Assembly: GCA_002727275.1 (NCBI GenBank)
Contig: PBWO01000019.1
Location: 5,765-69,764, forward strand
DNA length: 64,000 nucleotides
Reading direction: 5' to 3'
Origin: Methanobacteriota archaeon
GTDB lineage: Archaea; Thermoplasmatota; Poseidoniia; Poseidoniales; Thalassarchaeaceae
The notes under the pieces were generated by a model. The model saw nothing but the letters and a program-made list of their open reading frames with translations. It was not told the DNA's origin and did not search any database. Below are positions 48,093 through 57,897 of this stretch, in pieces (the stretch's first letter is position 1; the number at the start of each line of letters is the position of its first letter). Position numbers and translations under genes: made by a program.

Positions 48093-48634
48093 TCGGCTAA
48101 TACCAGTTTACTTCCGCAGTTTGGACATAAATCCTCAGTAGTCAATTTGGATGGAATTACTGCCAGGATGCTCTCGCATCCAGGGCACGTTGATAGAATC
48201 TCAGAATTCTCTCCGGCATCAATAGTAGTGGAATGAGAATTATACCATGTTGTATATGCATCATTTCTCATTGTAGTCACTCTCCTAAGGCTAGAAACTC
48301 CCAGTAAAGTCAGAGCAATTGGGAGCAAGAAGCTGCCTTCTGCTGTACTGACATGCGAATACAATCCCAGTATTCCAATTAGTAGGAGAAGTGAACCGGT
48401 TAGTGAGAGGTTTGCTATGCCCACATTTAGGCCCCCGGAAGATTTTCGATGTAGCATGACAATAGAGACTGCACTTAGGGGGATGATTAGAAGAACGGCG
48501 AATAGAGCGAACAGAGTAACTGTACTACCAGCCCCATTAAATCCAGTCATCAATAACAACAGTACCAGAATGGTATCAATAATTGAAAATCGAATAATAT
48601 GCGCATGCAATCTGCTCATCGGATCTCCGCTCAT
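48089..48634 (-). CDS. Membrane protein with C-terminal zinc ribbon, hypothetical
   Basis: Hydrophobic N-terminal half; C-terminal CPGCESILAVIPSKLTTEDLCPNCGSKL. Confidence 0.6.
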   Translation of the reverse strand: MSGDPMSRLHAHIIRFSIIDTILVLLLLMTGFNGAGSTVTLFALFAVLLIIPLSAVSIVMLHRKSSGGLNVGIANLSLTGSLLLLIGILGLYSHVSTAEGSFLLPIALTLLGVSSLRRVTTMRNDAYTTWYNSHSTTIDAGENSEILSTCPGCESILAVIPSKLTTEDLCPNCGSKLVLAD

Positions 48635-48709
48635 GCACTCGGATTAGGGTCCAGCAGAAGAATTTTCATCTTGCGACGAACTCATGAATAGCGAGGTAGT
48701 CGCAATGCC

Positions 48710-49930
48710 GTGTCGTCCGACCTGGGAGTTGAAACTCATGGTGACTCGCTAGCTGGACGAAATGTCCTATTGGTAGTATCTGGAGGCATTGCAGCAGTTG
48801 AATCTGTGAAACTATCAAGGGAGATTCGGCGTCATGGTGCGAATCTTAGCATTATCATGACTAAGGATGCACACAAAGTCATCACACCTTTGGCCCTTTC
48901 ATGGGCATCGTCTTCTCCCATTCTGACTGAATGGGACTCAGAGATGTCCCAATTGTCTCGATTTGACGGGGTTTTAGTTGCTCCAGCAACTCGAAACACC
49001 ATCTCAAAGCATATTCATGGTGTTATGGACTCTCCTGCTTTGATGGCTCTATCCGCAGCTAGAGGTAGCAGAACACCAATACTTTTCGTCCCATCTATGC
49101 ATTCTGACTTATTCGATGACCCTGTAACAACTGAATTACTCGACTCATTAATGGATGAGGGTTCTGATATCGTATTGAATGAATTTTCAGAGGGCCGTTT
49201 GAAGCAACCCAATCACATTCAAATCGTAGCCAATCTAGGTCGTTGCATAAACAAACATCTTCCTAATAGGAAGAAGGTTGCAATCACTCTGGGTGCAAAC
49301 CGTGCCCCAATTGACTCAGTTAGAGCCATTCAGAATGCATCATCTGGGGCAACCGGGTGGAGAATAGCCGAGCACTTGTATAGAATGGGCCATGATGTTG
49401 TATGCATTGCCGGAGTAACTTCTTCATCCTCTAACTTCGTTTTACCTTCAGTAATTCGAGCAGGTACTCCTGCAGCCATGCTTACTGCTTGTTTGGATGT
49501 AGCATCAGGCATGGACATTTGGATAGATGATAGTGAGAGCAAACCGGATGCTTGGATCCACGCTGCTGCTGTACTCGATTACTATACCGATCCTATCTCG
49601 GGTAAGAAGCCCAGCGGAGATTCAGATTGGAGACTTCAATTGGCCCCAGGCCCAAAGCATATCGATGAGATTTCTCACTTATCCAAAGATTGTGTACGAA
49701 TAGGATTCAAACTAGAAGTAGACGTTTCTGTTGATGAACTTCTGAATAGAGCAGCCGCTCAGATAGATCGTCTAGGAACAGATGCTTGTGTTGCCAATCT
49801 GAAGGATGAGGTTCACGATCCTAATACACCAAGGGGGCGAGTTGTTCTTCCTAACGGCGAAGTTCTCGAAATGCTAGATGATGTTGAATTGTGTCGCACC
49901 ATTGAGTCGCTATTGCACATTCGCGACTAG
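48710..49930 (+). CDS. coaBC: Phosphopantothenoylcysteine decarboxylase / phosphopantothenate--cysteine ligase
   Basis: NVLLVVSGGIAAVESVKLSREIRRHGANLSIIMTKDAHKVITPLAL; VLVAPATRNTISKHIHGVMDS; DAWIHAAAVLDYY. Confidence 0.9.
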   Translation: MSSDLGVETHGDSLAGRNVLLVVSGGIAAVESVKLSREIRRHGANLSIIMTKDAHKVITPLALSWASSSPILTEWDSEMSQLSRFDGVLVAPATRNTISKHIHGVMDSPALMALSAARGSRTPILFVPSMHSDLFDDPVTTELLDSLMDEGSDIVLNEFSEGRLKQPNHIQIVANLGRCINKHLPNRKKVAITLGANRAPIDSVRAIQNASSGATGWRIAEHLYRMGHDVVCIAGVTSSSSNFVLPSVIRAGTPAAMLTACLDVASGMDIWIDDSESKPDAWIHAAAVLDYYTDPISGKKPSGDSDWRLQLAPGPKHIDEISHLSKDCVRIGFKLEVDVSVDELLNRAAAQIDRLGTDACVANLKDEVHDPNTPRGRVVLPNGEVLEMLDDVELCRTIESLLHIRD

Positions 49931-49944
49931 ACATTGGCATTACA

Positions 49945-51498
49945 TTGAAGCACACTCCACCTTCGCCACCATTCGTGAGCGGTCCTAAGAAGGCTAAGCG
50001 GGGTATACCCAACAAGTCTGATTTCAATGCGTGGTATCCAGCTATAGTTGAGATTGCTGACTTAGTTGACAAGAGGTACCCAATAAAGGGTATGGACGTC
50101 TGGAAGCCATATGGACTCAAGTCGATGAACCTGATTGATGGACTTGCACGAAGGGAAATGGCACGAACGGGTCATGAAGAGCACCGTTTCCCATTATTAG
50201 TTCCAGAGGATCTACTCGAAAAAGAGAACAGACTCGTTTCTAGACTGAAGGCGGCAAGGGCTGCGGGTGTAGACCCTAATGAGCTCAGGATTGACGAAGA
50301 AGAATCGGGGTTCAAGAAAGAAGTATACTGGGTAACTAAGGGCGGTGAGAACGAACTGGAAATACCCATGTTCCTGAGGCCAACATCTGAAACACCGATG
50401 TACACAATGTTCGCTTTATGGGTACGAAGTCACGCTGATCTGCCATTGAAGACATTCCAGATTGTCAACACATTCCGATATGAGACTAAGCAGACACGCT
50501 CTTTCATACGGGTCAGGGAAATTCATTTCTTCGAGGCTCATACAGTGCACGCAAATAAGGAAGGAGCAGATGCCCAAATAGAAGAAGATGCAGATATGGT
50601 CCAATCCATAATGCATGACCTATGCCTACCTAGCCTAGTTTCAAAGAGGCCAGTATGGGATACTTTTCCAGGGGCTTGGTACACTAAGGCCGCCGATGTC
50701 ATTATGCCGAATGGCAGAACATTACAAGTCGCTACATATCACCACTACAAGGATCAGTGGGCTGGTGCATTTGACTTGACATACGAAGACTCAGACGGCT
50801 CAACTAAACCATGCCATCAGACCACATTTGGAATGTCAGAGAGGCTCTTGGGTGCAGTTGTTGGAATGCACGGTGATGACAATGGACTAATCATGCCTCC
50901 TGCGGTTGCCCCAATTCAAATTGTAATTATGCCCATTGCTCAGCATGTAGATCCTAATGTCATGAAAGCTGTTCATGCTTTGAGTGATGAGTTGAATACT
51001 GCAGGATTCAGAGTACATGTAGATGAACGTGACTTGAGGCCCGGTGCTAAGCACTTCGACTGGGAGATTAAAGGAGTCCCCCTAAGGGTCGAGATCGGAC
51101 CAAGAGATTTGGCATCTAGCTCATGCTTAGTCTCGATTAGGACCGGAGGAAAGGAACAATTGCCATTGGATGGTTTCAATAATTCCGCACGGAAACTACT
51201 CGACTCCATGGCTTCCACTTTACGCTCCAATGCGCAAACTATTGCTGACGGGTTGGTACATACATTCCCTGGATTCGTTAAAGGCGATGATGACACTCTA
51301 ATTGTTAATGAGCCAATTGTGGACGGATTTGTATACGAGTTGGCATTTGATGGCTCTGACTCTGATGCAGAAATTCTTGAGAAGTCTACAGGACTAACTT
51401 TGTTGGGCGAGTCGGATACTCCTTTCCCTGAGCCTACTCCCTGCGCTGTAACTGGTAAACTCACAACTCGTAGGCAACACATCGCTAGGATGTATTAA
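49945..51498 (+). CDS. proS: Prolyl-tRNA synthetase (archaeal type)
   Basis: FNAWYPAIVEIADLVDKRYPIKGMDVWKPYGLKSM; RPTSETPMYTMFALWVRSHADLPLK; TRSFIRVREIHFFEAHT. Confidence 0.95.
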   Translation: MKHTPPSPPFVSGPKKAKRGIPNKSDFNAWYPAIVEIADLVDKRYPIKGMDVWKPYGLKSMNLIDGLARREMARTGHEEHRFPLLVPEDLLEKENRLVSRLKAARAAGVDPNELRIDEEESGFKKEVYWVTKGGENELEIPMFLRPTSETPMYTMFALWVRSHADLPLKTFQIVNTFRYETKQTRSFIRVREIHFFEAHTVHANKEGADAQIEEDADMVQSIMHDLCLPSLVSKRPVWDTFPGAWYTKAADVIMPNGRTLQVATYHHYKDQWAGAFDLTYEDSDGSTKPCHQTTFGMSERLLGAVVGMHGDDNGLIMPPAVAPIQIVIMPIAQHVDPNVMKAVHALSDELNTAGFRVHVDERDLRPGAKHFDWEIKGVPLRVEIGPRDLASSSCLVSIRTGGKEQLPLDGFNNSARKLLDSMASTLRSNAQTIADGLVHTFPGFVKGDDDTLIVNEPIVDGFVYELAFDGSDSDAEILEKSTGLTLLGESDTPFPEPTPCAVTGKLTTRRQHIARMY

Positions 51499-52371
51499 TC
51501 ATCCAGACTTTCGCCTAAATCCTGTTAACGAAAATATTGCAAATAGCATCAATAGTGCCCCATCCAACAAATCACCAGAGCCAGAAGGAGCCCAAGAAGC
51601 TAATTCCTCATATTCTGCAATTTCACTCCAAATTAGACGAGGGTTTTCTTCGCAATTTGATGAATCTTCAATGGTAGACATAGTCTCAATTGTCAATTCA
51701 TCTTCACAAGCATTAGAACTGTCAATTACGGTCTGATTTTCATATAATGTAGAAATGTAACACCAAGGTGACTGCTGAATAGTCCTACTTTCGGAGTGAA
51801 TGTAGGTGCTTTGAGAGGACCAATTAAACCAATTTGAATCAACAATTGTATGAGAGCCATTCTCAGAAATAGTCCATTCTACAGAATATTGTGCAGTTTC
51901 CTCTAGATTAGTGGCAGTCCAAGTGACATGCAGAACATCTCCTTGAAGGTTTGATTGAGTGTTGAATTCTAGAGGCAGATCTGTCGGAGGATCTTCGCAA
52001 AGGTCAACGATCGAGCCGATTCCGACTAGTAAATTGAAACTCACAATTGCTAGACCCAGGAGGCCTACAAAGAATGGAAACCTAGAGCTATTTTTCTGAG
52101 GCAATACTACGGTTTCAGAGTTTTCTGGCTCATCTGGTAACTCAACTTCGAGATTATTTCCATTTACGTAGTCAGGATTTTCAAAAGTTGCAGTAGGGAC
52201 TACAGGGGCGGCTATACCCATCTCATCCAATGCTTCTCTGCCATAGATCCTCTCTGCGAGCGAATACAACTCAGGATCTTCTTCTACCTCGGAAGGTTCA
52301 ACAGTTCCATCGAGCAATCCTTTGACCTTATCCGCGTCATTCACGGTTGAGTGCCGATGCATATCATTCAT
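51499..52371 (-). CDS. Two-TM protein with sequon-containing ectodomain, hypothetical
   Basis: TM FPFFVGLLGLAIVSFNLLVGIGSI; ectodomain with NGS, NWS and NQT; C-terminal TM then RRKSG. Confidence 0.6.
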   Translation of the reverse strand: MNDMHRHSTVNDADKVKGLLDGTVEPSEVEEDPELYSLAERIYGREALDEMGIAAPVVPTATFENPDYVNGNNLEVELPDEPENSETVVLPQKNSSRFPFFVGLLGLAIVSFNLLVGIGSIVDLCEDPPTDLPLEFNTQSNLQGDVLHVTWTATNLEETAQYSVEWTISENGSHTIVDSNWFNWSSQSTYIHSESRTIQQSPWCYISTLYENQTVIDSSNACEDELTIETMSTIEDSSNCEENPRLIWSEIAEYEELASWAPSGSGDLLDGALLMLFAIFSLTGFRRKSG

Positions 52372-52401
52372 GAATCAAACGCTAAGAAAATATTCTAGAG
52401 G

Positions 52402-53349
52402 CTATTTCCTAGATATTGAGCGACGTGCGGCCTGCACGATATCATCAACAGTCAATCCCATAGTACGCATAAGGTCCGATGTAGAGCCACTTTGTCCGAA
52501 TGTATCCCTGACTCCAACCATTTCTAGCGGAGCAGATACATTAGTCGCGAGGTATTCTGACACTGCCCCACCCAACCCTCCAATAACAGAGTGATCTTCC
52601 GCGGTAACTAAACATCCACAAGATTCAATCTGTTTCTGAATTAATTTAGAATCTAAAGGCTTCAAAGTATGCATATCTACGACTGAAGCACTAATTCCTT
52701 CAGCAGCAAGTATTTCGGCAGCATTCATTGCTTCAATTACCATTACTCCGCAAGAAATGATGCATACATCTTCTCCATTCTTAATCAGTGAACCCTTTCC
52801 TATCCTTAATTGGGCTACAGATTCTTCATTGTATATCCGAGGAGTTTTGTTCCTAGCCGTTCTCATATATGTGGCTCCATCATGATCAACCAATTGTACG
52901 GTTAATTCTTCTGCAGATAAATCGTCAGATGGAGTTATGACTGACATTCCCGGTATAGTTCTGTAGATGGCTAAGTCTTCAATTGATTGAGCACTGCTAC
53001 CATCGGTACCGGTGTGAATTCCTCCGTGGCTACCACAGATATGGACCGTGATTTCAGGCCTAGCTATCCCATTCCTAACTTGTTCAAATGCTCGCTCTGT
53101 AAAAATAGCAAAGGTACTGGCAAACGGGATCTTGCCAGATGATGCCATACCGGCAGCAACCAGCATCATGTTTTGTTCTGCAATTCCCATTGAGAATGTC
53201 CTATCGGGAAATTCTGTTCTAAAATGACATGATTTGGTGGATTTTCCTAAATCCGCTTCTAGTACTACGACTCTTGGATCTGATGCCAGTCGGAGTAGAC
53301 CCTTTCCATATCCATCTCTGGATGCACCTCCCGATGACGGAGCACTCAT
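52402..53349 (-). CDS. Transketolase, C-terminal subunit
   Basis: RTFSMGIAEQNMMLVAAGMASSGKIPFASTFAIFTERAFEQVRNGIA. Confidence 0.93.
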   Translation of the reverse strand: MSAPSSGGASRDGYGKGLLRLASDPRVVVLEADLGKSTKSCHFRTEFPDRTFSMGIAEQNMMLVAAGMASSGKIPFASTFAIFTERAFEQVRNGIARPEITVHICGSHGGIHTGTDGSSAQSIEDLAIYRTIPGMSVITPSDDLSAEELTVQLVDHDGATYMRTARNKTPRIYNEESVAQLRIGKGSLIKNGEDVCIISCGVMVIEAMNAAEILAAEGISASVVDMHTLKPLDSKLIQKQIESCGCLVTAEDHSVIGGLGGAVSEYLATNVSAPLEMVGVRDTFGQSGSTSDLMRTMGLTVDDIVQAARRSISRK

Positions 53350-54176
53350 TTTAACTCCTCCAGTGCTAATGCTAACTCCTGATCATTTGGTGCTTTACCA
53401 TGAAATGAGGGATTATTTTCCATGAATGATACTACCTTTCCTTTGACAGTATTTGCTACAATAGCAGCGGGGCCGGAATTATGTGATTCGGCCCATTGTA
53501 AAGCATCAACAATTTCTTTCATTGAATGACCATCAATCTCTTTGACAGTCCAACCAAAGGAAGATAATTTAGCAGCCACATCTCCTACCTCCATCTGTAG
53601 GTGGACGAAATCATCATTCTGGATTCTATTCCTATCAATAATCACATTCAAATTACCAAGAGCATGGAAATCGGCAGCCATGAAGGCTTCCCAAACCTCT
53701 CCTTCTTGAATCTCCCCATCACCAAGCATGACCCATATATTTCTCTCACTGTCATCCATTCTAGCGGCGAGGGCACAACCTAGGCCAAAAGACAGTCCCA
53801 TTCCGAGACTACCGGCAGAGAAATCCACACCATCAGTCCATTTCATGTCGACATGACCCTGACAAACCGAGCCTAGTTCTCTAAATGACATCAAGTCACT
53901 TTCGTCAAGATATCCTATCTCATGCAATATAGAATAAACAGCGGGACTAGCATGACCTTTACTCATGATGAATCGGTCTCGATCGAACCAATTCGAATCA
54001 TTGAGATCAATTTTCATCCTAGTTCCATACAAAGCGGCGAGTAAATCTATTGCAGACAATGAACCGCCAGGGTGGCCCGAATTAGCAGCATGCGTCATTT
54101 TAACAATACTTACTCTACATCGCCGGGCCATATCATCCAATGCTTGCAAATCTAGCCCCATCCCCCCATTGCGCAT
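53346..54176 (-). CDS. Transketolase, N-terminal subunit
   Basis: HAANSGHPGGSLSAIDLLAALYG; MSKGHASPAVYSIL; WVMLGDGEIQEGEVWEA (TPP motif). Confidence 0.93.
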   Translation of the reverse strand: MRNGGMGLDLQALDDMARRCRVSIVKMTHAANSGHPGGSLSAIDLLAALYGTRMKIDLNDSNWFDRDRFIMSKGHASPAVYSILHEIGYLDESDLMSFRELGSVCQGHVDMKWTDGVDFSAGSLGMGLSFGLGCALAARMDDSERNIWVMLGDGEIQEGEVWEAFMAADFHALGNLNVIIDRNRIQNDDFVHLQMEVGDVAAKLSSFGWTVKEIDGHSMKEIVDALQWAESHNSGPAAIVANTVKGKVVSFMENNPSFHGKAPNDQELALALEELK

Positions 54177-54293
54177 GATACCAAACAGGTAGTTTGGCTA
54201 TTGATGGTTTCCAGCATGAACATACATTCAAGAAGAGTCATAGTTGAATTAAAATTGCATGGCATGTACCAAGTAATGAGGGGGAGTAAACGG

Positions 54294-55478
54294 ATGTCAG
54301 ATGACGATTGGAGGCAACGCCTATCTAGAATTGAAATACCAATTTCTGTTTCCTCTAATCAATTCGTAAAATCATGTCTTGACAAGTTAATCAAGACTGG
54401 TAGACTTTCCAAAAATGACGGGATCAATTTGATGCTTGAACCATCTCTTGTTAGTGTCACTTCGTTAGCAAACATGGTCAAACTAGCTAGACATTCTGAT
54501 AATGTATTCTACAATCGAAATCTGCATATCAATACTACAAATATCTGTACACTTGCATGTAGATTCTGTGCATTCCGTAAAGGACCTAAACACGATGATG
54601 CTTACGAGATGATGCCGAATGAATACATTGAAAGAATCTCTCCTGTTGCTTCTGAAATTGATGAAGTCCATTCTGTAGGTGGTTTACATCCTGATTGGAA
54701 AGTCGAGCATTATGCTAAGATATACTCTACTATCAAGAATGAATTTCCTCATATACATATCAAGTCATTAACAGCGATAGAGATAATACACATTTCAAAA
54801 AGATCCGGGATTTCTATTGCCAAGACATTAGAGATTCTAAATGAATCAGGACTAGATTCCATACCGGGCGGAGGAGCAGAAATTCTAGTCGATTCTGTGA
54901 GAGATAGGATTTGTCGTGGTAAAGAGTCATCTAATGAGTATCTGGAGGTTCATGCAACAGCGCACAAACTTGGTATCCCTACAAATTGTACAATGCTCTT
55001 TGGTACTGTTGAATCCACCGAAGAACGCATTCAGCATTTGATTCGTTTGCGTAATCAACAAGACACAACCAGTGGTTTCCAATGCTTTGTACCATACCCC
55101 TACTTACCAGATTTTTCTCGCCTTCCAGAAGCGCAATTAGCAACTTCGAGTGAAGTAGTAAGAATGATTGCAGTATCTCGTCTCATGTTGGACAATATTC
55201 CCCATATCAAGGCGTATAGGATGAATTTGGGCGATCATCTCTCTGCAATCTGTCTTAATGCTGGTGCCGATGATATCGACGGAACCGTAGGCCATGAGGA
55301 AATCATGCACGATGCTGGTAGCACGACTAGACTTGATACATCTGAGGCAGAGTTGGTCAGATTGATTATGTCATCGAACTCAACACCGATTAGACGAAAC
55401 TCTACTTATGATCATTTCATCGAGGTTGAATCCGATTTTAATGGACTAAGAATAAATCTTCCAGTAAATAGTTGGTGA
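54294..55478 (+). CDS. mqnE: Aminofutalosine synthase MqnE-like radical SAM enzyme
   Basis: NTTNICTLACRFCAFRKG (CxxxCxxC), EVHSVGGLHPDW, LDSIPGGGAEIL, NCTMLFGTVESTEERIQHLIRLRNQQDTTSGFQCFVP. Start could also be 54201. Confidence 0.9.
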   Translation: MSDDDWRQRLSRIEIPISVSSNQFVKSCLDKLIKTGRLSKNDGINLMLEPSLVSVTSLANMVKLARHSDNVFYNRNLHINTTNICTLACRFCAFRKGPKHDDAYEMMPNEYIERISPVASEIDEVHSVGGLHPDWKVEHYAKIYSTIKNEFPHIHIKSLTAIEIIHISKRSGISIAKTLEILNESGLDSIPGGGAEILVDSVRDRICRGKESSNEYLEVHATAHKLGIPTNCTMLFGTVESTEERIQHLIRLRNQQDTTSGFQCFVPYPYLPDFSRLPEAQLATSSEVVRMIAVSRLMLDNIPHIKAYRMNLGDHLSAICLNAGADDIDGTVGHEEIMHDAGSTTRLDTSEAELVRLIMSSNSTPIRRNSTYDHFIEVESDFNGLRINLPVNSW

Positions 55479-55482
55479 AATT

Positions 55483-56280
55483 ATGAGTTGGACAGATGTT
55501 CTTGGACGGGTTTCTTTCAGTAACTGCGATCCAGTTTTCTATGGCATTTCTGAACGCTGGAAAGTTTTCTCTGCCCCACCTTCTTGGCTATGTGGTCACG
55601 TACTTAGGAGAGACTGTATTGCAGCTCCAATTCCAACTGCAGATTATGCCAAAAACAAAGACGAACTAATGTTACTTCCGGATCTAGCAATAGTGAGTAG
55701 AGAGAGTACAGGTTCCGTACTAATCTTTGGAAATAGACCATTAGAAAATATGCGCGATATCGCAGTTCCTACAGATTCTTCTTCATCAAGACAATTACTA
55801 GATTGGATTCTAAATGAAAAGGGCCTAGACCCCAGGAGGGTAGAGATGGCACCCGATTTAGGGCAGATGCTCGAAGAGTGTGATGGCGCCTTAATCATAG
55901 GTGATAGGGCCTTAATCGAGTCCAAATCAAATCCCAAACTAATCGTAATGGATTTGGGTGCAGAATGGACAAAAATTACAGGATTACCAATGGTTTTTGG
56001 CGTATTTGCCGCTAGAAAAGATACTGATATGATATCTTTGTCTGAGGCCCATTCAGACATGATTGAGCAACTAGACAAATTCTACAATGATCTATCATGG
56101 AGAGCCGAGGTGATTAAGCAAGCATCAGCATCTACTGGACTAACTGAGACCAGATTAGACAACTATTACTCAACAGAGGTTTGGAACCTATTAGATCCAG
56201 AAGCAGTAAAGGGTCTTGATTTGTACCTTGATCTGGTTTGCGGTGTTAGTGAAGGAGCGATTTGGGCTAAATTTGACTAG
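55483..56280 (+). CDS. mqnA: Chorismate dehydratase MqnA-like
   Basis: VLGRVSFSNCDPVFYGI, PIPTADYAKNKDELMLLPDLAIVSRESTGSVLIFGNRP; next to mqnE and mqnD. Confidence 0.85.
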   Translation: MSWTDVLGRVSFSNCDPVFYGISERWKVFSAPPSWLCGHVLRRDCIAAPIPTADYAKNKDELMLLPDLAIVSRESTGSVLIFGNRPLENMRDIAVPTDSSSSRQLLDWILNEKGLDPRRVEMAPDLGQMLEECDGALIIGDRALIESKSNPKLIVMDLGAEWTKITGLPMVFGVFAARKDTDMISLSEAHSDMIEQLDKFYNDLSWRAEVIKQASASTGLTETRLDNYYSTEVWNLLDPEAVKGLDLYLDLVCGVSEGAIWAKFD

Positions 56281-56753
56281 TTATCATAATTCAGTCTCTT
56301 ACTCTCAACCCATTCGAGCAAATCAATTGCTACCTCACAAGACTCAGAAATTACTGGCTCAGGATCATCTCTATACTGCATCAACGTGTCGATAGCAGTT
56401 CTATCACCTATTGCCCCTAAAGCTTCGGCAGCCTCATGTCTAACCATAAGGTCCTCATGATCGTCGCTCAAGCGCTCAATAAGACAAGGAACAGCATACG
56501 AGTCTTGCATCTGCCCCATCACATACGCTATTTCGTGCTTTAGAAGAGCAGATTGAGATGAAAATGCTGCGGCCAATGCATCAAGAGCTTCAGGTCCCCC
56601 TTGATTCCTAAGTGCAAATAATGCCCTCATTCTCAAGAACATTTTCTCATTTTCATTACAAATTGTACTTCTCAATTCTGCGATTTTTCCACTATCTGAT
56701 GCTGGCGCTGGATCAACAGAACCAAATTCACTAACTTCGGGCTTATCTGACAT
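56277..56753 (-). CDS. HEAT-repeat protein resembling one half (C-terminal) of deoxyhypusine hydroxylase
   Basis: SVDPAPAS...RMRALFALRNQGGPEALDAL...SALLKHEIAYVMGQMQDSYAVPCLIERL...LMVRHEAAEALGAIGD...DPEPVISESCEVAIDLLEW. Two HE pairs (H73E74, H106E107) spaced 33 residues. Confidence 0.82.
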   Translation of the reverse strand: MSDKPEVSEFGSVDPAPASDSGKIAELRSTICNENEKMFLRMRALFALRNQGGPEALDALAAAFSSQSALLKHEIAYVMGQMQDSYAVPCLIERLSDDHEDLMVRHEAAEALGAIGDRTAIDTLMQYRDDPEPVISESCEVAIDLLEWVESKRLNYDN

Positions 56754-57596
56754 TCATTCACCTATGAATTCCATGCTCTGAATATCGAATCTTTCATCGA
56801 CGAGGCCAATCTTCTGCCCTTCCGCCAGAAACCTCCTAACAGCTTCTCTACCATCTGGGCCATAATCAATTGTCCTAGGATTGACGTACATTCCTACGAA
56901 TCTTCGATTGGTATCATCGTCAATGCCTCGACCCCATTGCTTAGCAAATTCAAGTGCTGAATCTGGATTCTCCAGTGCATATTCGATACTATGACGAATA
57001 TCTTCAGCTATCGAACTGCACAATTCAGACCCCAGATCTTTACGTATGATATTGCCGCCAAGTGGCAAGGGCAGTCCATCAGTTCTATCTTGCCACCATT
57101 GTCCGAAGTCAAGGATGTGATACATTCCTTCGTCCCTCCAAGTTAGTTGGCCCTCGTGAATAATTACTCCGAAATCATAGTCACCACGCTGTAGTGATGG
57201 AATGATATCATCAAATGGTACAATTGCAGTCTGCACATCGCCCAACGCTAGTCGGAGCGCTAGATAAGCACTAGTCCCAAGACCCGGAATCGCAATGACT
57301 GATTCCTTCGCCTCGCCGATGTTGGATTCACTATTAGAAATTAGAATTGGTCCATATCCCTCACCCATGGATGCGCCGCAATTAGTCAATGAATAATGAT
57401 GTGAAATTTTTGGGAATGAATGAATGCTTACGGCAGATACTTCAAACTCTCCTTGAGCCGATTTTTGGTTTAGAGATTCGATGTCCAATAGTCGATGTTC
57501 ATACACTCTATCTGCGGTGTCGATTAGGCCGTTTGTCATTGCATGGAACATGAAAGCATCATCAGGGTCCGGGGAGTGTCCTATGCGTATGAGCAT
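56754..57596 (-). CDS. mqnD: 1,4-dihydroxy-6-naphthoate synthase MqnD-like
   Basis: MLIRIGHSPDPDDAFMFHAMTNGLID; EVSAVSIHSFPKI; FDFGVIIHEGQLTW-like segment (YDFGVIIHEGQLTWRDEGMYHILDFGQWW). Confidence 0.9.
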   Translation of the reverse strand: MLIRIGHSPDPDDAFMFHAMTNGLIDTADRVYEHRLLDIESLNQKSAQGEFEVSAVSIHSFPKISHHYSLTNCGASMGEGYGPILISNSESNIGEAKESVIAIPGLGTSAYLALRLALGDVQTAIVPFDDIIPSLQRGDYDFGVIIHEGQLTWRDEGMYHILDFGQWWQDRTDGLPLPLGGNIIRKDLGSELCSSIAEDIRHSIEYALENPDSALEFAKQWGRGIDDDTNRRFVGMYVNPRTIDYGPDGREAVRRFLAEGQKIGLVDERFDIQSMEFIGE

Positions 57597-57692
57597 GCTA
57601 TATTACGGTCGTGCGATTGCTAGTACTAAACGACTACTAATTACATACTTCGTGAAAGTAAGAGTCAATAGCCATGCTTCTGTCGAAAGTAC

Positions 57693-57887
57693 ATGCCAGA
57701 CCCTTCCAAGTTGTCGACGGCTACAGGACAATTAGGTCCTGTTTGCTCCCATACTGGAAAGGCGATGACTTTTGCAGAAGCTATAGTATTGGATGACAAA
57801 TACGTCTGTTGGGAGGCATACATCGAACTCACAGGGGCTGAGCCTTCTACTGAAGGTAGAGAGATTGTCAATCTGAATTTGGATTAG
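57693..57887 (+). CDS. Small protein, hypothetical
   Basis: 64 aa ORF closely upstream of priS; two Cys; no family recognised. Confidence 0.4.
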   Translation: MPDPSKLSTATGQLGPVCSHTGKAMTFAEAIVLDDKYVCWEAYIELTGAEPSTEGREIVNLNLD

Positions 57888-57897
57888 CCAAGTTCAT

